This document shows positions 18,013-26,796 of a stretch of 45,150 bases of DNA, piece after piece; the first letter of the stretch is position 1; the number at the start of each line of letters is the position of its first letter. The stretch spans positions 1-45,150 of the forward strand of contig CAUJIO010000048.1 of NCBI GenBank assembly GCA_963205315.1, in the 5' to 3' direction. Under the pieces are notes generated by a model. That model was not told where the DNA came from. It was given only the letters and a program-made list of their open reading frames with translations, and did not search any database. This stretch comes from Pseudomonadota bacterium (GTDB taxonomy: Bacteria; Pseudomonadota; Alphaproteobacteria; Rhizobiales; Aestuariivirgaceae). Both the position numbers and the translations under genes were made by a program.

Positions 18013-18816
18013 TTAACCAGCAAGTACTGAAACCATACCAAGCCTCCTCACGAGCCGGCTGTCTTCAGTGCTCCCAACAAGTTCCGCATGCGACTGCCTA
18101 AAATGCTTCTCAGCGTCTGAGTTCCAGTCGCTACCAAGCTTTTCAACCTGATTCTTCACGTCATCGACATGTGGTAGAACTCGCTTCAACGAGTCATGAA
18201 ACAGCTGGAGCGTCTTTCTCGCATCCTTGAAAATCGTCTCGTAAGTTAGATTGATCGGCGTTATCTCTCGTCGTTGAAGCAATTCGACGTTGCCATTCTC
18301 AACTCTCGCCATATAGCGATACCAGTTCTCCAGTTCAGACGGAATATATTCCGGATCGGGAGGTGCTTTTCCTTCCGTACTGTGAAAGTGTCCGGTCTTC
18401 ACGGCGCGATAGATAGACACGGACTGGGCAACAAGATTTTCTCGCCAAAGGTGGAACACAACAGGTCGCTCAATCACTTTGAAAAATCTGTCTTCTCCAA
18501 AGATCGCGATGTGTTCGCAGGTTGCTTCGATTCCAAATACCCCTCCCGTTTGAGACGCGCTACGGATTGCCTTCATGAAATCGATCGGATTTGTAGTCCC
18601 CAAGCGCTCAGCGTTTCCCGCAAGAAAATCCGGATTCAAGTATTCATCGGGATGACCAAGCAACCGCCTCAACAAATGAGTGAGCCAAGTACTACCGGTG
18701 CGCGCACCGAATAGAATCACATAGTCGGTGTTCACACGGTCGAAATTCGACATTTTCATGTGCCATACTTTTGGATCAGGCACTACACCTGCCACAAAAT
18801 CTTCGAATGTGCGCAT
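18013..18816 (-). CDS. Stf0-like sulfotransferase
   Basis: The protein is 267 residues from ATG 18816, which has AAGGGA four bases upstream; the frame is open to a GTG at 18924 without such a site. The 5'-phosphosulfate loop is at about residues 37-44 (FGARTGSTWL). The region WRENLVAQSVSIYRAVKTGH with the following FHS matches the Stf0 family's R-x(n)-QA-S-x-W/Y-R-A-x-x-TG motif. These enzymes move sulfate from PAPS to a carbohydrate. The length equals that of mycobacterial Stf0. The gene is visibly AT-richer than everything around it, which points to acquisition by transfer. Next to a glycosyltransferase cluster, it likely sulfates that glycan (inference). Confidence 0.8.
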   Translation of the reverse strand: MRTFEDFVAGVVPDPKVWHMKMSNFDRVNTDYVILFGARTGSTWLTHLLRRLLGHPDEYLNPDFLAGNAERLGTTNPIDFMKAIRSASQTGGVFGIEATCEHIAIFGEDRFFKVIERPVVFHLWRENLVAQSVSIYRAVKTGHFHSTEGKAPPDPEYIPSELENWYRYMARVENGNVELLQRREITPINLTYETIFKDARKTLQLFHDSLKRVLPHVDDVKNQVEKLGSDWNSDAEKHFRQSHAELVGSTEDSRLVRRLGMVSVLAG

Positions 18817-19021
18817 CACGTCCCTTAATATCGAAGTCCAATTGAGGATCGGTCGAATCAAAATCCGTGGAATTCTACCATTGTCGACCCAGAGTTCACC
18901 CTGATTGAACACACCGCATTGCACAACAATTCTTCATGATTTCGTTGCATCGGTGTTTGAAACCGGCAGCGAGGACCACTTGTTCAACTCTTCCCGCTAG
19001 ACCTTCCGCCCCCTCCGGCCT

Positions 19022-19034
19022 ATTGTATGACAAT
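19022..19034. promoter_or_regulatory. GntR-type operator candidate before the sugar-acid dehydratase
   Basis: ATTGTATGACAAT is a 5-3-5 inverted repeat (ATTGT / ACAAT). It fits the TTGT-N-ACAA core bound by FadR-subfamily GntR regulators, many of which sense sugar acids. It lies 17 bases before the start codon, beside the GGAGGA ribosome site, where a bound repressor would block expression. No GntR gene is in the window. Confidence 0.45.
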
Positions 19035-19051
19035 TCGCGGAGGACCCCCAC

Positions 19052-20854
19052 ATGACAGACAAGAGCAAGAAACCCCTGAAGTACCGGTCGCAGAACTGGT
19101 TCGACAATCCGGCCAATGCCGACATGACGGCGCTTTATCTCGAGCGCTATCTCAACTACGGCTTCACCCGCTCGGAATTGCAGGGCCACAAGCCGATCAT
19201 CGGCATCGCCCAGACCGGCTCCGACCTTTCGCCCTGCAACCGGGCGCATGTCGATCTGGTGAAGCGCATCCGCGACGGCATCTATGAGGCCGGCGGCATT
19301 CCGATGGAATTCCCGGTGCATCCGATCCAGGAAACGGGAAAACGCCCCACCGCCTCGCTGGACCGCAACCTCTCCTATCTCTCCATCGTCGAAGTGCTCT
19401 ACGGCTATCCGCTCGATGGCGTGGTGCTCACCATCGGCTGCGACAAGACCACGCCCGCCTGCCTGATGGCCGCGGCCACCGTCGACATTCCGGCCATCTG
19501 CCTGTCGTCGGGCCCGATGCTCAACGGCTGGTACAAGGGCCAGCGCACTGGCTCTGGCACCATCGTCTGGATGGCGCGCGAGAAGCTCGCCACCGGCGAA
19601 CTCGACTACGAAGGCTTCGTAGAACTGGTCGCCACCTCCGCCCCTTCGACCGGCTTCTGCAACACCATGGGCACGGCCACGACCATGAACTCGCTGGCCG
19701 AGGCGCTCGGCATGTCGCTGCCCGGCAACGCCGCCATTCCCGCGCCCTACCGCGAGCGCGGCCAGATGGCCTACGCCACCGGCCGCCGCATCGTCTCGAT
19801 GGTCGAGGAAGACCTGACTCCGTCGAAAATCATGACCCGCAAGGCGTTTGAAAACGCCATCGCCGTCAACACCGCCATCGGCGGCTCCACCAATGCGCCC
19901 AACCACCTGAACGGCATCGCCGCGCATCTGGGGATCGAGCTCACCGTCGCCGACTGGGAGAAGCACGGCTACGAATTGCCCCTCCTCGTCAACCTGCAGC
20001 CGGCCGGCGAATATCTGGGCGAAGACTATCACCGCGCCGGCGGCGTTCCCGCCGTCGTCGCCGAACTGATCAAGGCCGGCAAGATCCATGAGGATGCCAT
20101 CACCGCCAATGGCAAGACCATCGGCGAGAACTGCAAGGGCAAGTTCTCGTGGGACCGCGCCGTCATCAAGGAATTCGGCTCGCCGATGAAGGAGCACGCC
20201 GGCTTCAAGCGCCTCACCGGCAATCTCTTCAACAACGCCATCATGAAGACCTCCGTCATCTCGGATGAATTCAGGCAGCGCTACCTCTCGAACCCGAAGG
20301 ACCCCAATGCCTTCGAGGCCAAGGCCATCGTGTTTGACGGCCCCGAGGACTATCACGCCAACATCGACAACCCGAAGCTCGGCGTTGACGAGAACACAAT
20401 TCTCTTCATCCGCGGTGTGGGCCCCCTGGGCTATCCGGGTGCTGCGGAAGTGGTGAACATGCGCGCGCCCACCTACCTGCTGGAAAAGAACATCCGTTCG
20501 CTGCCCTGCGTGGGTGACGGCCGCCAGTCCGGAACCTCCGGCTCGCCCTCGATCCTCAACGCCTCGCCCGAAGCCGCCGCCGGTGGCGGTCTCGCCATCC
20601 TGAAGAATGGCGACAAGGTCAGGATCGATCTCAACAAGGGCACCTGCGACGTGCTGATCTCCGATGCCGAGTTGAAGGCCCGCCATGACGAACTGGAAAA
20701 ATCCGGCGGCTACAAGGTGCCGGAGAGCCAGACGCCATGGCAGGAGATCTTCCGCAAGGAAGTGGGCCAACTCGATGGCGGCATGGTGCTGAAAGGCGCC
20801 ACCAAGTTCCAGCGCATCGCCAAGACCATGGGCATCCCGCGCGACAACCATTAA
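19052..20854 (+). CDS. IlvD/Edd-family sugar-acid dehydratase (xylonate/arabinonate dehydratase-like)
   Basis: This 600-residue iron-sulfur dehydratase is closest in recall to D-xylonate/L-arabinonate-type dehydratases: [20 protein letters not shown], then [20 protein letters not shown] and [10 protein letters not shown]. Cys62 (SPCNRAH), Cys130 (GCDKTTPA) and Cys203 ([13 protein letters not shown]) are the expected cluster ligands. [20 protein letters not shown] near the C-terminus carries the catalytic Ser region. It would convert an aldonic acid to the 2-keto-3-deoxy acid. Sugar-acid dehydratases differ from branched-chain IlvD in this N-terminal motif, but the exact substrate cannot be fixed. 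GGAGGA precedes ATG 19052. An aldose epimerase gene follows after a repeat element. Confidence 0.88.
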   Translation: MTDKSKKPLKYRSQNWFDNPANADMTALYLERYLNYGFTRSELQGHKPIIGIAQTGSDLSPCNRAHVDLVKRIRDGIYEAGGIPMEFPVHPIQETGKRPTASLDRNLSYLSIVEVLYGYPLDGVVLTIGCDKTTPACLMAAATVDIPAICLSSGPMLNGWYKGQRTGSGTIVWMAREKLATGELDYEGFVELVATSAPSTGFCNTMGTATTMNSLAEALGMSLPGNAAIPAPYRERGQMAYATGRRIVSMVEEDLTPSKIMTRKAFENAIAVNTAIGGSTNAPNHLNGIAAHLGIELTVADWEKHGYELPLLVNLQPAGEYLGEDYHRAGGVPAVVAELIKAGKIHEDAITANGKTIGENCKGKFSWDRAVIKEFGSPMKEHAGFKRLTGNLFNNAIMKTSVISDEFRQRYLSNPKDPNAFEAKAIVFDGPEDYHANIDNPKLGVDENTILFIRGVGPLGYPGAAEVVNMRAPTYLLEKNIRSLPCVGDGRQSGTSGSPSILNASPEAAAGGGLAILKNGDKVRIDLNKGTCDVLISDAELKARHDELEKSGGYKVPESQTPWQEIFRKEVGQLDGGMVLKGATKFQRIAKTMGIPRDNH

Positions 20855-20865
20855 CTGTACGGCTT

Positions 20866-20915
20866 CCCCCTCTCCCCTTGCGGGAGAGGGTGGCGCGCCA
20901 GCGCCGGGTGAGGGG
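20866..20915. repeat. Dispersed hairpin repeat, copy 1 (CTCTCCC/GGGAGAG family)
   Basis: CCCTCTCCC, loop CTTGC, GGGAGAGGG (20868-20890), followed by a GC-rich arm ending GGGTGAGGGG. It sits between the dehydratase stop and the aldose epimerase start, and the last bases (GAGGGG) may double as that gene's ribosome site. Related copies lie at 41878 and 43991. Confidence 0.75.
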
Positions 20916-20919
20916 ATAC

Positions 20920-21849
20920 ATGCACGAACTCAAATCCAAGAATCTCCGCGCCACCTTCTCGACCCTGGGCGCGCGCCTCGTCTCGGTCTTCGTTGATGAC
21001 GTCGATGTCAACATGGGCGGCGGAACCGATGCGCAGATCATGGCCGGCGACTGGACGGCGGGCGCCATCTGTGGCCGCATCGCAGGGCGCATCAGCAACG
21101 CTCACTTCACGCTCGATGGCACCGAACACAAGCTCACCGCCAACATGGGCGAACATCAGCTGCACGGCGGGCCTGACAATTTCGCCGTGCGCCGCTGGAC
21201 TGCTCAGTCTACGGACAATTCCATCCGCTTCGCCATAAACTCCGAGGATGGCGACCAGGGCTTTCCCGGCGCACTCTCGGCTGAGGCGACCTACACGATC
21301 GACGGCAACACCCTGTCGCTCGACTTCACCGCGGTGACGACAAAACCCACCGTCATCAACCTCACCAATCACACCTATTGGAACCTGTCGGGCGGCGTCC
21401 GCAACGCCTTCGATCATGACATGCGGATCGATGCGGGAGGCTTCCTGCCCTTGAACGATCTGCTGCTGCCGTCGGGCGAAATCCGCAATGTCGATGGCAC
21501 CCGCTGGGACTTCCGCAAGCCCCGCAAGGTTGCCGAGAACTATGACAATTGCTGGGTGCTGGATGGCCAGCGCGGCCAACTCCGCCACGGCCTCACCTTG
21601 CGCGATCCCGTCTCGGGCCGCCGCATGGAGGTGTGGACCACCGAGGCCGGCATGCAGATGTACACCGCCTGGCACTGGAACGAAGACATGCCCGGCCGCA
21701 ACGGTCCGCTGAAGCAATACGCGGCCATTGCCATCGAACCGCAGAACTTCCCCGACGCGCCCAACCACGCCAATTTCCCGTCAGCCGAGCTGCGCCCCGG
21801 CGAAACCTACCGTCACCGCATGGAATGGCGGTTCTCGAGCGGATCATGA
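20920..21849 (+). CDS. galM: Aldose 1-epimerase (mutarotase)
   Basis: The 309-residue protein interconverts alpha and beta anomers of aldoses. It shows NMGEHQLHGGPDNFAVRRW (first conserved His pair), VINLTNHTYWNLSG (catalytic His region) and AIAIEPQNFPDAPNHANFPS near the C-terminus (catalytic Glu and the end motif), followed by LRPGETYRHRMEWRF. The frame is open upstream through the repeat element, but ATG 20920 is where homology starts and GAGGGG lies just before it. Grouping with a sugar-acid dehydratase suggests a sugar-oxidation route in which the epimerase supplies the right anomer to a dehydrogenase. The stop overlaps the next gene as ATGA. Confidence 0.9.
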   Translation: MHELKSKNLRATFSTLGARLVSVFVDDVDVNMGGGTDAQIMAGDWTAGAICGRIAGRISNAHFTLDGTEHKLTANMGEHQLHGGPDNFAVRRWTAQSTDNSIRFAINSEDGDQGFPGALSAEATYTIDGNTLSLDFTAVTTKPTVINLTNHTYWNLSGGVRNAFDHDMRIDAGGFLPLNDLLLPSGEIRNVDGTRWDFRKPRKVAENYDNCWVLDGQRGQLRHGLTLRDPVSGRRMEVWTTEAGMQMYTAWHWNEDMPGRNGPLKQYAAIAIEPQNFPDAPNHANFPSAELRPGETYRHRMEWRFSSGS

Positions 21850-22634
21850 CAAGGCCCATCGTCTATCACATCCCCGTCTGCCCCTTTTCTCAACGCCTTG
21901 AAATCCTCCTTGCACTGAAGAACAAGGTGGATGCCGTGGAATTCCGCGTGGTGGACATCACCCGGCCGCGTGACCCCGCCCTGCTGGCCAAGACGCGCGG
22001 CACCACGGCCCTTCCCGTGCTTGAGACGCCGGACGGCAAGGTCATCAAGGAAAGCCTCGTTCTGCTGCGCTATCTGGAAGATATTTTCCCGGCGCCGCAG
22101 ATTGCCCAGTCCGACCCTTATGCGCGCGTTGTCGAGAACATGCTGATTGCGATGGAAGGCGGCCTCGTCAACGCCGGCTACCGCTTCGTGATGAATCAGG
22201 ACCATGCAAAACGCGAGGACCTGGCCGCCGCCATGACGGCGCAATACGCGCAACTCGACGGCTTCCTGCAGCAGCATTCGCCCGATGGCACGTTCCTGTT
22301 CGAGACGTTCGGCCTCGCGGAATGCGTCTACACGTCGATGTTCATGCGCTTCTGGTTCCTCGAATATTACGAGGACTACGACATTCCGGAGAATCTCGGG
22401 CGGGTGAAGCGCTGGCGCGATGCGTGCCGGGCCCACCCCGCCGCCCAGCAGGTGAGCGAAGAGGAAATCGTCAAATCCTATTATGATTATGCGCAGGGTG
22501 CCGGAAACGGCGCGTTGCTGCCCGGCCGCAAGCGGTCGAGCTTCGTCTTCGAACCGCACTGGAAGACGCGCCCCTGGCCACCGCGCGGCAAGTGGAATGG
22601 CACCGCCAGCGATGAAGCGCTCGGACTGGCCTGA
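21846..22634 (+). CDS. Glutathione S-transferase family protein
   Basis: The 262-residue protein has a thioredoxin-like N-terminal domain beginning YHIPVCPFSQRLEILLALKN, with Cys12-Pro-Phe-Ser15 at the active-site position, the cis-Pro region TTALPVLETPDGKVIKESL and then a helical C-terminal domain from about residue 90. The Cys-x-x-Ser start is typical of omega/beta-type transferases that act in glutathione-dependent reduction or deglutathionylation, rather than Ser/Tyr-type conjugation. The C-terminus is extended (KTRPWPPRGKWNGTASDEAL), which I do not recognise. It is translationally coupled to the epimerase gene (ATGA) and converges with priA, with two bases between the stops. Confidence 0.85.
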   Translation: MTRPIVYHIPVCPFSQRLEILLALKNKVDAVEFRVVDITRPRDPALLAKTRGTTALPVLETPDGKVIKESLVLLRYLEDIFPAPQIAQSDPYARVVENMLIAMEGGLVNAGYRFVMNQDHAKREDLAAAMTAQYAQLDGFLQQHSPDGTFLFETFGLAECVYTSMFMRFWFLEYYEDYDIPENLGRVKRWRDACRAHPAAQQVSEEEIVKSYYDYAQGAGNGALLPGRKRSSFVFEPHWKTRPWPPRGKWNGTASDEALGLA

Positions 22635-22636
22635 TC

Positions 22637-24805
22637 TCACAGGAAATTATACGGGTCCACATCCACCTGTAGCGCCAGCGAGCCCTTCGGCTTCACGCCC
22701 TCCAGCCACTGTTTCAGGAAGCCCTGGATATTCACCTCGCGTTTCGCCTTCACCAGGAACCGCCAGCGGTGCCGGCCGCGCACCAATGCAATGGGCGCCT
22801 GCGCCGGCCCCAGCACCGTCACCCCCTCGGCCATCGGCACGATATTGCTTAAGCCCCGGGCAAATCGCTCCGTAGACGGAGCATCCTCGCCCGAAATGAT
22901 GATCGCCGCCAGCCGCCCATAGGGAGGTAAGCCGGCACTCTCGCGGATCAGCTTCTCTTGATCGAGGTATGCATCGCGTTCGCCCTTCCGCAGCGCCTGC
23001 ATCAGCGGATGTTCCGGCAGGTAGGTCTGCACCAGCGCCCGGCCCGGCTTTTCGCCGCGTCCCGAGCGCCCCGCCACCTGCGCCATCAAGGCCCACGTCC
23101 GCTCTCCACCGCGCGGATCGCTCGACTCCAATGCAAGATCGGCATCGACAACACCCACCAGCGTCAGGTGCGGAAAGTGGTGGCCCTTCGCCACCAGCTG
23201 CGTGCCGATGACCAGGTTGTAGTGCCCGTTCTCGACGTCAGCCAACGCATCCTTCAGCAGCGTACCGCGTGACAGGTCGCTCGACAGAACTCCGATGCGC
23301 GCGCCCGGAAAGCGTGCCGCCGCCTCTTCCGCCAGCCGCTCGACGCCAGGCCCCACCGGCACCATTTTGCCCTCCGTCTGGCACTTGGGGCAGGCCTGCG
23401 GCATCGGCTCCAGATGCCCGCAGTGATGGCACATCAATTGTTTGCGGAAGCGATGCTCGACCAACGACGCCGCGCAATTGGGGCATTCCAGCCGGTGCCC
23501 GCAGGCGCGGCACAGCGTCAGCGGCGCATAGCCGCGGCGGTTGAGAAACAGCAGCGCCTGATCGTCGGATGCCAGCGTCGCCTGGACAGCGGCAAACAGC
23601 GGCTCCGAGATCCACTGCCCCGGTTCCATCTTCACACTCCGCATGTCGATGAGCGAGATTTCCGGAAGCTCCGGCCGCCCGTGCCGGTCCTTCAGTTTCA
23701 CCACGCCATAGCGCCCGCGATCGACATTAACGAGCGACTCGAGTGACGGCGTCGCCGACGACAGCACCACCGGAAACTTGCCGATGGCGCCATAGAGCAC
23801 CGCCATGTCGCGCGCATGATAGGGCACACCCTCATCCTGCTTGTAGGCGCTCTCATGCTCCTCATCGACGACGATCAGTCCGAGTTTCTTCCATGGCAGG
23901 AAGAGTGCGGAGCGCGCGCCCACCACGATCCGCGCCGTGCCATCGGCAACCCCGCGCCACACCCGGTCGCGCTCGCGCGTTCGCACGTCCGAATGCCATT
24001 GCGCCGCTTCGCAGCCGAATCGATTTTCGACACGCGCCAGAAACGGTTGCGTCAGCGCAATCTCCGGGAGCAGCAGCAACACCTGCGCTCCGCCCGCCAG
24101 CGCCGCCGCCATCGCCTCGAAATAGACCTCCGTCTTGCCCGATCCGGTCACGCCATCGAGCAGCATCACCTTGTGGCCGCGCGCCACCACGGCGGCCCGC
24201 AACGCCGCCGCCGCCGCCTGCTGATCTGCTGAAAGAATATAGCCACCGGCATTCAGCACCGGCTCGGCGAAGCGCCGCAAAGCGGGTAGCGCCACCGCCT
24301 GCAGCGCGCCGTCCTTCACCAGCGCCTTGATGACCGAGGTGCCAACGCCCGCCGCCTCGGCCAGATCCACGGCCCGCATGGCAAAACCCTCGCGCGCCAC
24401 CTCCAGCACCCGCGCGCGTTGCGGCGTCATCCGTTTCGGCGCCGAATCGGTAATGCGATAGGCCACCTGTTCGCGTGGCCCCGCGAAGGCCCCCGGAGCC
24501 CGCAGCACCATGCGAAGAACATTGCCGGCCGGCTCGAGATAATAGGCCGAGAGCCAGTCGATGAACTTGCGATGCGTGTCGGACAGCGGCGGCACGTCGA
24601 AGCGGCCGATCACGTCGCGCAGCGCCTTGTTGGTCATCGCCTGGTCTTTCAGCGCCCAGACGACGCCGATCATCTGCCGCGGCCCCAAGGGTACGGCGAC
24701 GAAATCACCCAGGCCCAGCCCCATTCCGGCGGGAATGCGATAGGAATAGGCCCCATCCAGCGCCAGCGGCAGCAGCACATCGGCAATGGCGGAATCGGCA
24801 CTCAT
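22637..24805 (-). CDS. priA: Primosomal protein N' (replication restart helicase PriA)
   Basis: The 722-residue superfamily 2 helicase loads the replisome at stalled forks. The N-terminal DNA-binding domain begins near residue 10 (VLLPLALDGAYSYRIPAG). Walker A is DGVTGSGKTEVY near 215 and the Walker B box is DEEH near 313. A zinc-binding cluster inserted in the helicase core spans about 430-470 (CRACGHRLECPNC ... CHHCGHLEPMPQACPKC, eight Cys). The C-terminal half has GTQLVAKGHHFPHLTLVGVV then DADLALESSD and AGRSGRGEKPGRALVQTYLP. Length is normal for the family. It stands alone on this strand. Confidence 0.97.
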   Translation of the reverse strand: MSADSAIADVLLPLALDGAYSYRIPAGMGLGLGDFVAVPLGPRQMIGVVWALKDQAMTNKALRDVIGRFDVPPLSDTHRKFIDWLSAYYLEPAGNVLRMVLRAPGAFAGPREQVAYRITDSAPKRMTPQRARVLEVAREGFAMRAVDLAEAAGVGTSVIKALVKDGALQAVALPALRRFAEPVLNAGGYILSADQQAAAAALRAAVVARGHKVMLLDGVTGSGKTEVYFEAMAAALAGGAQVLLLLPEIALTQPFLARVENRFGCEAAQWHSDVRTRERDRVWRGVADGTARIVVGARSALFLPWKKLGLIVVDEEHESAYKQDEGVPYHARDMAVLYGAIGKFPVVLSSATPSLESLVNVDRGRYGVVKLKDRHGRPELPEISLIDMRSVKMEPGQWISEPLFAAVQATLASDDQALLFLNRRGYAPLTLCRACGHRLECPNCAASLVEHRFRKQLMCHHCGHLEPMPQACPKCQTEGKMVPVGPGVERLAEEAAARFPGARIGVLSSDLSRGTLLKDALADVENGHYNLVIGTQLVAKGHHFPHLTLVGVVDADLALESSDPRGGERTWALMAQVAGRSGRGEKPGRALVQTYLPEHPLMQALRKGERDAYLDQEKLIRESAGLPPYGRLAAIIISGEDAPSTERFARGLSNIVPMAEGVTVLGPAQAPIALVRGRHRWRFLVKAKREVNIQGFLKQWLEGVKPKGSLALQVDVDPYNFL

Positions 24806-24859
24806 ACCGGCAGAAATAGACTTGGGAAGCGCCCCCGACCAGTCCTATATCGCAAGACC

Positions 24860-26200
24860 ATGAGAGAGCCGCATGTCAGGGAGATCATCTGCCTCGAGCC
24901 GTCGAGCCTGGCACTCAGGCTGAAGGGCCAGCCGCACGTCACGCTGCTCGAGAGCGTCATGCGCTCGGAGCATCTGGGCCGCTATTCCTTCATCGCCTGC
25001 AATCCGGCACAAACATTGAAGGTAACCCGGGATGGCACCTTTCTCGATGGTGTGCGGCAGCAAGCAACAGCCCTCGCCCTCATCGACCGCCTCGTTGCGC
25101 AAAACCGCCAGCACCACGTTCCCGGCCTGCCACCGTTTCAGGGCGGCCTCGCAGGCTATATCGCTTACGATTTCGGCCGCAGCCTTGAGCCGCACGCCAG
25201 GATTCCGGATTTCGATCCCGTCTGCCCGGATCTCATCCTCCATCACTATGACACCGTCGCCGCCTTCGACCACATGCAGGAACGCGCCTGGATCATCTCC
25301 ATCAGCCCGGAAAAGGCCGATCAATTCGAGGCTCTGCTCGATTCCAAGCCAAAGGCGCTCGGCAGTCCCGCCATCGCCGGCTGGCAATCGAATTTCACGC
25401 AACCCGATTATGAAGCGGCCATCGCCCGCACCGTGGACTACATTCTGGCCGGCGACATCTTCCAGGCCAACATCACCCAGATATTTTCAGCCGCGATCCC
25501 TGAGGTCTTCGATCCCCTCGCCTTCTATCGCCTGCTGCGCTTGAAGAATCCGGCGACCTTCTCGGCCTTCATGGACTATGACGAGATCCAGATCGCATCG
25601 TCATCGCCCGAGCGCCTGCTGAGCCTTGATGGCGCCTCCGTCGAAGCCCGTCCTATCAAGGGAACGCGCCGCCGCGATGCCGATCCCTCGCGTGATGCAG
25701 CCCTGATCGCCGAGCTGACATCGAGCCGCAAGGACCGCGCCGAGAACGTCATGATCGTCGATCTGCTGAGAAACGATCTGTCCCGCGTTTCGAAGCCGGG
25801 CACGGTGAAAGTTCCGGTTCTCTGCGGCCTAGAGTCCTACGCCAACGTCCATCATCTCGTCTCGGTCATCACCAGCGAACTGCGCGACGGCCGCGGCATC
25901 GGCGATCTCATCGGCGCCACGTTCCCCGGCGGCTCGATTACCGGTGCGCCGAAGATCCGCGCGATGGAGATCATCGCCGAAATCGAGAAGGCCCCGCGCG
26001 GCGTCTATTGCGGGTCGATCGGCTACATCGGCTTCAACGGCAAGACCGATTTCAACATCGCCATCCGCACCGCGCAATTCGCAGGTGGAATTGCCCGTGT
26101 GCAGGGCGGCGGCGGTATCACCGCGCGCTCGCATCCTCAAGCCGAATACGAGGAAAGCCTCACCAAGATCCGCCGCATCATGGAGGCCTTCAAGCCATGA
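24860..26200 (+). CDS. pabB: Aminodeoxychorismate synthase component I
   Basis: The 446-residue enzyme turns chorismate and ammonia into 4-amino-4-deoxychorismate for folate. ATG 24860 is where homology begins (REIICLEPSSLALRL...), though the frame is open much further upstream. Diagnostic segments are PIKGTRRRDADPSRDA near 265 (the Lys is the PabB-type active-site residue; anthranilate synthase has Ala there), DLLRNDLSRVSKPGTV, SVITSELRDG, and FPGGSITGAPKIRAMEIIAE with YCGSIGYIGFNG. It acts with PabA and is followed by PabC, but an opposite-strand gene pair lies between pabB and pabA, so the folate genes are not one simple operon here. Confidence 0.94.
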   Translation: MREPHVREIICLEPSSLALRLKGQPHVTLLESVMRSEHLGRYSFIACNPAQTLKVTRDGTFLDGVRQQATALALIDRLVAQNRQHHVPGLPPFQGGLAGYIAYDFGRSLEPHARIPDFDPVCPDLILHHYDTVAAFDHMQERAWIISISPEKADQFEALLDSKPKALGSPAIAGWQSNFTQPDYEAAIARTVDYILAGDIFQANITQIFSAAIPEVFDPLAFYRLLRLKNPATFSAFMDYDEIQIASSSPERLLSLDGASVEARPIKGTRRRDADPSRDAALIAELTSSRKDRAENVMIVDLLRNDLSRVSKPGTVKVPVLCGLESYANVHHLVSVITSELRDGRGIGDLIGATFPGGSITGAPKIRAMEIIAEIEKAPRGVYCGSIGYIGFNGKTDFNIAIRTAQFAGGIARVQGGGGITARSHPQAEYEESLTKIRRIMEAFKP

Positions 26201-26229
26201 TTTGTAATGCCGGCAGCGTTTGAAGGCTA

Positions 26230-26331
26230 GCGCATTGGGCGAGCAAGTGGAATCACTTGCGACGCGAAAAATGCGCAATATTCAAAGTGATCGAGCAACT
26301 TATCGGCGCTCAATTGAGCGCCGGTTGCTCT
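26230..26331. repeat. Structured repeat element, copy A
   Basis: This element of about 102 bases is shared with 28846-28943 (opening GCGCATTGGGCGAGCAAGTG here and GCGCATCGGACGAGCAAGTG there). It contains GCAAGTG-GAAT-CACTTGC (a 7-base stem) and GAGCAAC ... GGCGCTC-AATT-GAGCGCC ... GTTGCTC (nested stems). It occupies the gap between pabB and the convergent secreted-protein gene and could act as a bidirectional transcription end. Confidence 0.7.
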
Positions 26332-26794
26332 AGTCGCTCTGCCCCGCAGCCTGGTTGAACCGCACCATGTGAAGTTCGAGTCCGGCCGGGTAAATTCCCT
26401 TCGTCCACATGCCGTTCGCCGAGCACACGATCTTCCGGGTCGTTGCAGAAATGATGGCGGTTCCCTGCTCGATCCGGCTGCTCGCTGCAACCACCGTCTC
26501 CGTGTAGGCCTCGGTATCATTGGTGGTGAAGGTCACCGTTCCGTTGGGCAGGGCCGAAGCGGTCACGTTGCTGACAATCATCCCCGCTTCGTTACGGAAT
26601 TTCACACGTACCGTGGCCGCCGTCGAATCGTAGTTCGTGCAATGCACGGCCGTCGCGCGCTGGAAGAGCGAGAAATCATAAACGCCCGAAACGCGGTAGA
26701 TGAGAACTTCCGTCGCCGCCTGGCTGGCCGTGGCAAGCAAGAGGCTTCCGGCCATGAGGCCCAGCGCGTAGCGCAAGATCCGTTGTCCTGACAT
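26330..26794 (-). CDS. Small secreted protein, paralogue 2 of a tandem pair
   Basis: The 154-residue protein has a Sec signal peptide (positively charged start, LRYALGLMAGSLLLATASQA, cleavage after AQA-like ASQA near residue 27). The mature part is beta-rich: VLIYRVSGVYD, HCTNYDSTAATVRVKFRNEAG, then IEQGTAIISA and IVCSA. It shares with its upstream neighbour the layout IYR-SGV, HCTNY, a VR/LR strand, QG-A-I, VCS and RFN-A-GQ-D at the C-terminus, so the two arose by duplication. The two conserved Cys (HCTNY, VCS) could form a disulfide. ATG 26794 has GGAGGA upstream, and only two bases separate it from the preceding stop. Function unknown. Confidence 0.78.
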   Translation of the reverse strand: MSGQRILRYALGLMAGSLLLATASQAATEVLIYRVSGVYDFSLFQRATAVHCTNYDSTAATVRVKFRNEAGMIVSNVTASALPNGTVTFTTNDTEAYTETVVAASSRIEQGTAIISATTRKIVCSANGMWTKGIYPAGLELHMVRFNQAAGQSD

Positions 26795-26796
26795 CT

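Noticed and set aside
18896-20851. Long minus-strand open frame (651 codons) opposite the dehydratase gene
   Set aside because: The plus strand is an intact IlvD-type dehydratase with its three cluster Cys; the antisense frame is an artefact of high-GC codon use.
24860-26200. Anthranilate synthase TrpE
   Set aside because: The PIKGT motif with Lys is the PabB type, and the gene is next to pabA and pabC.
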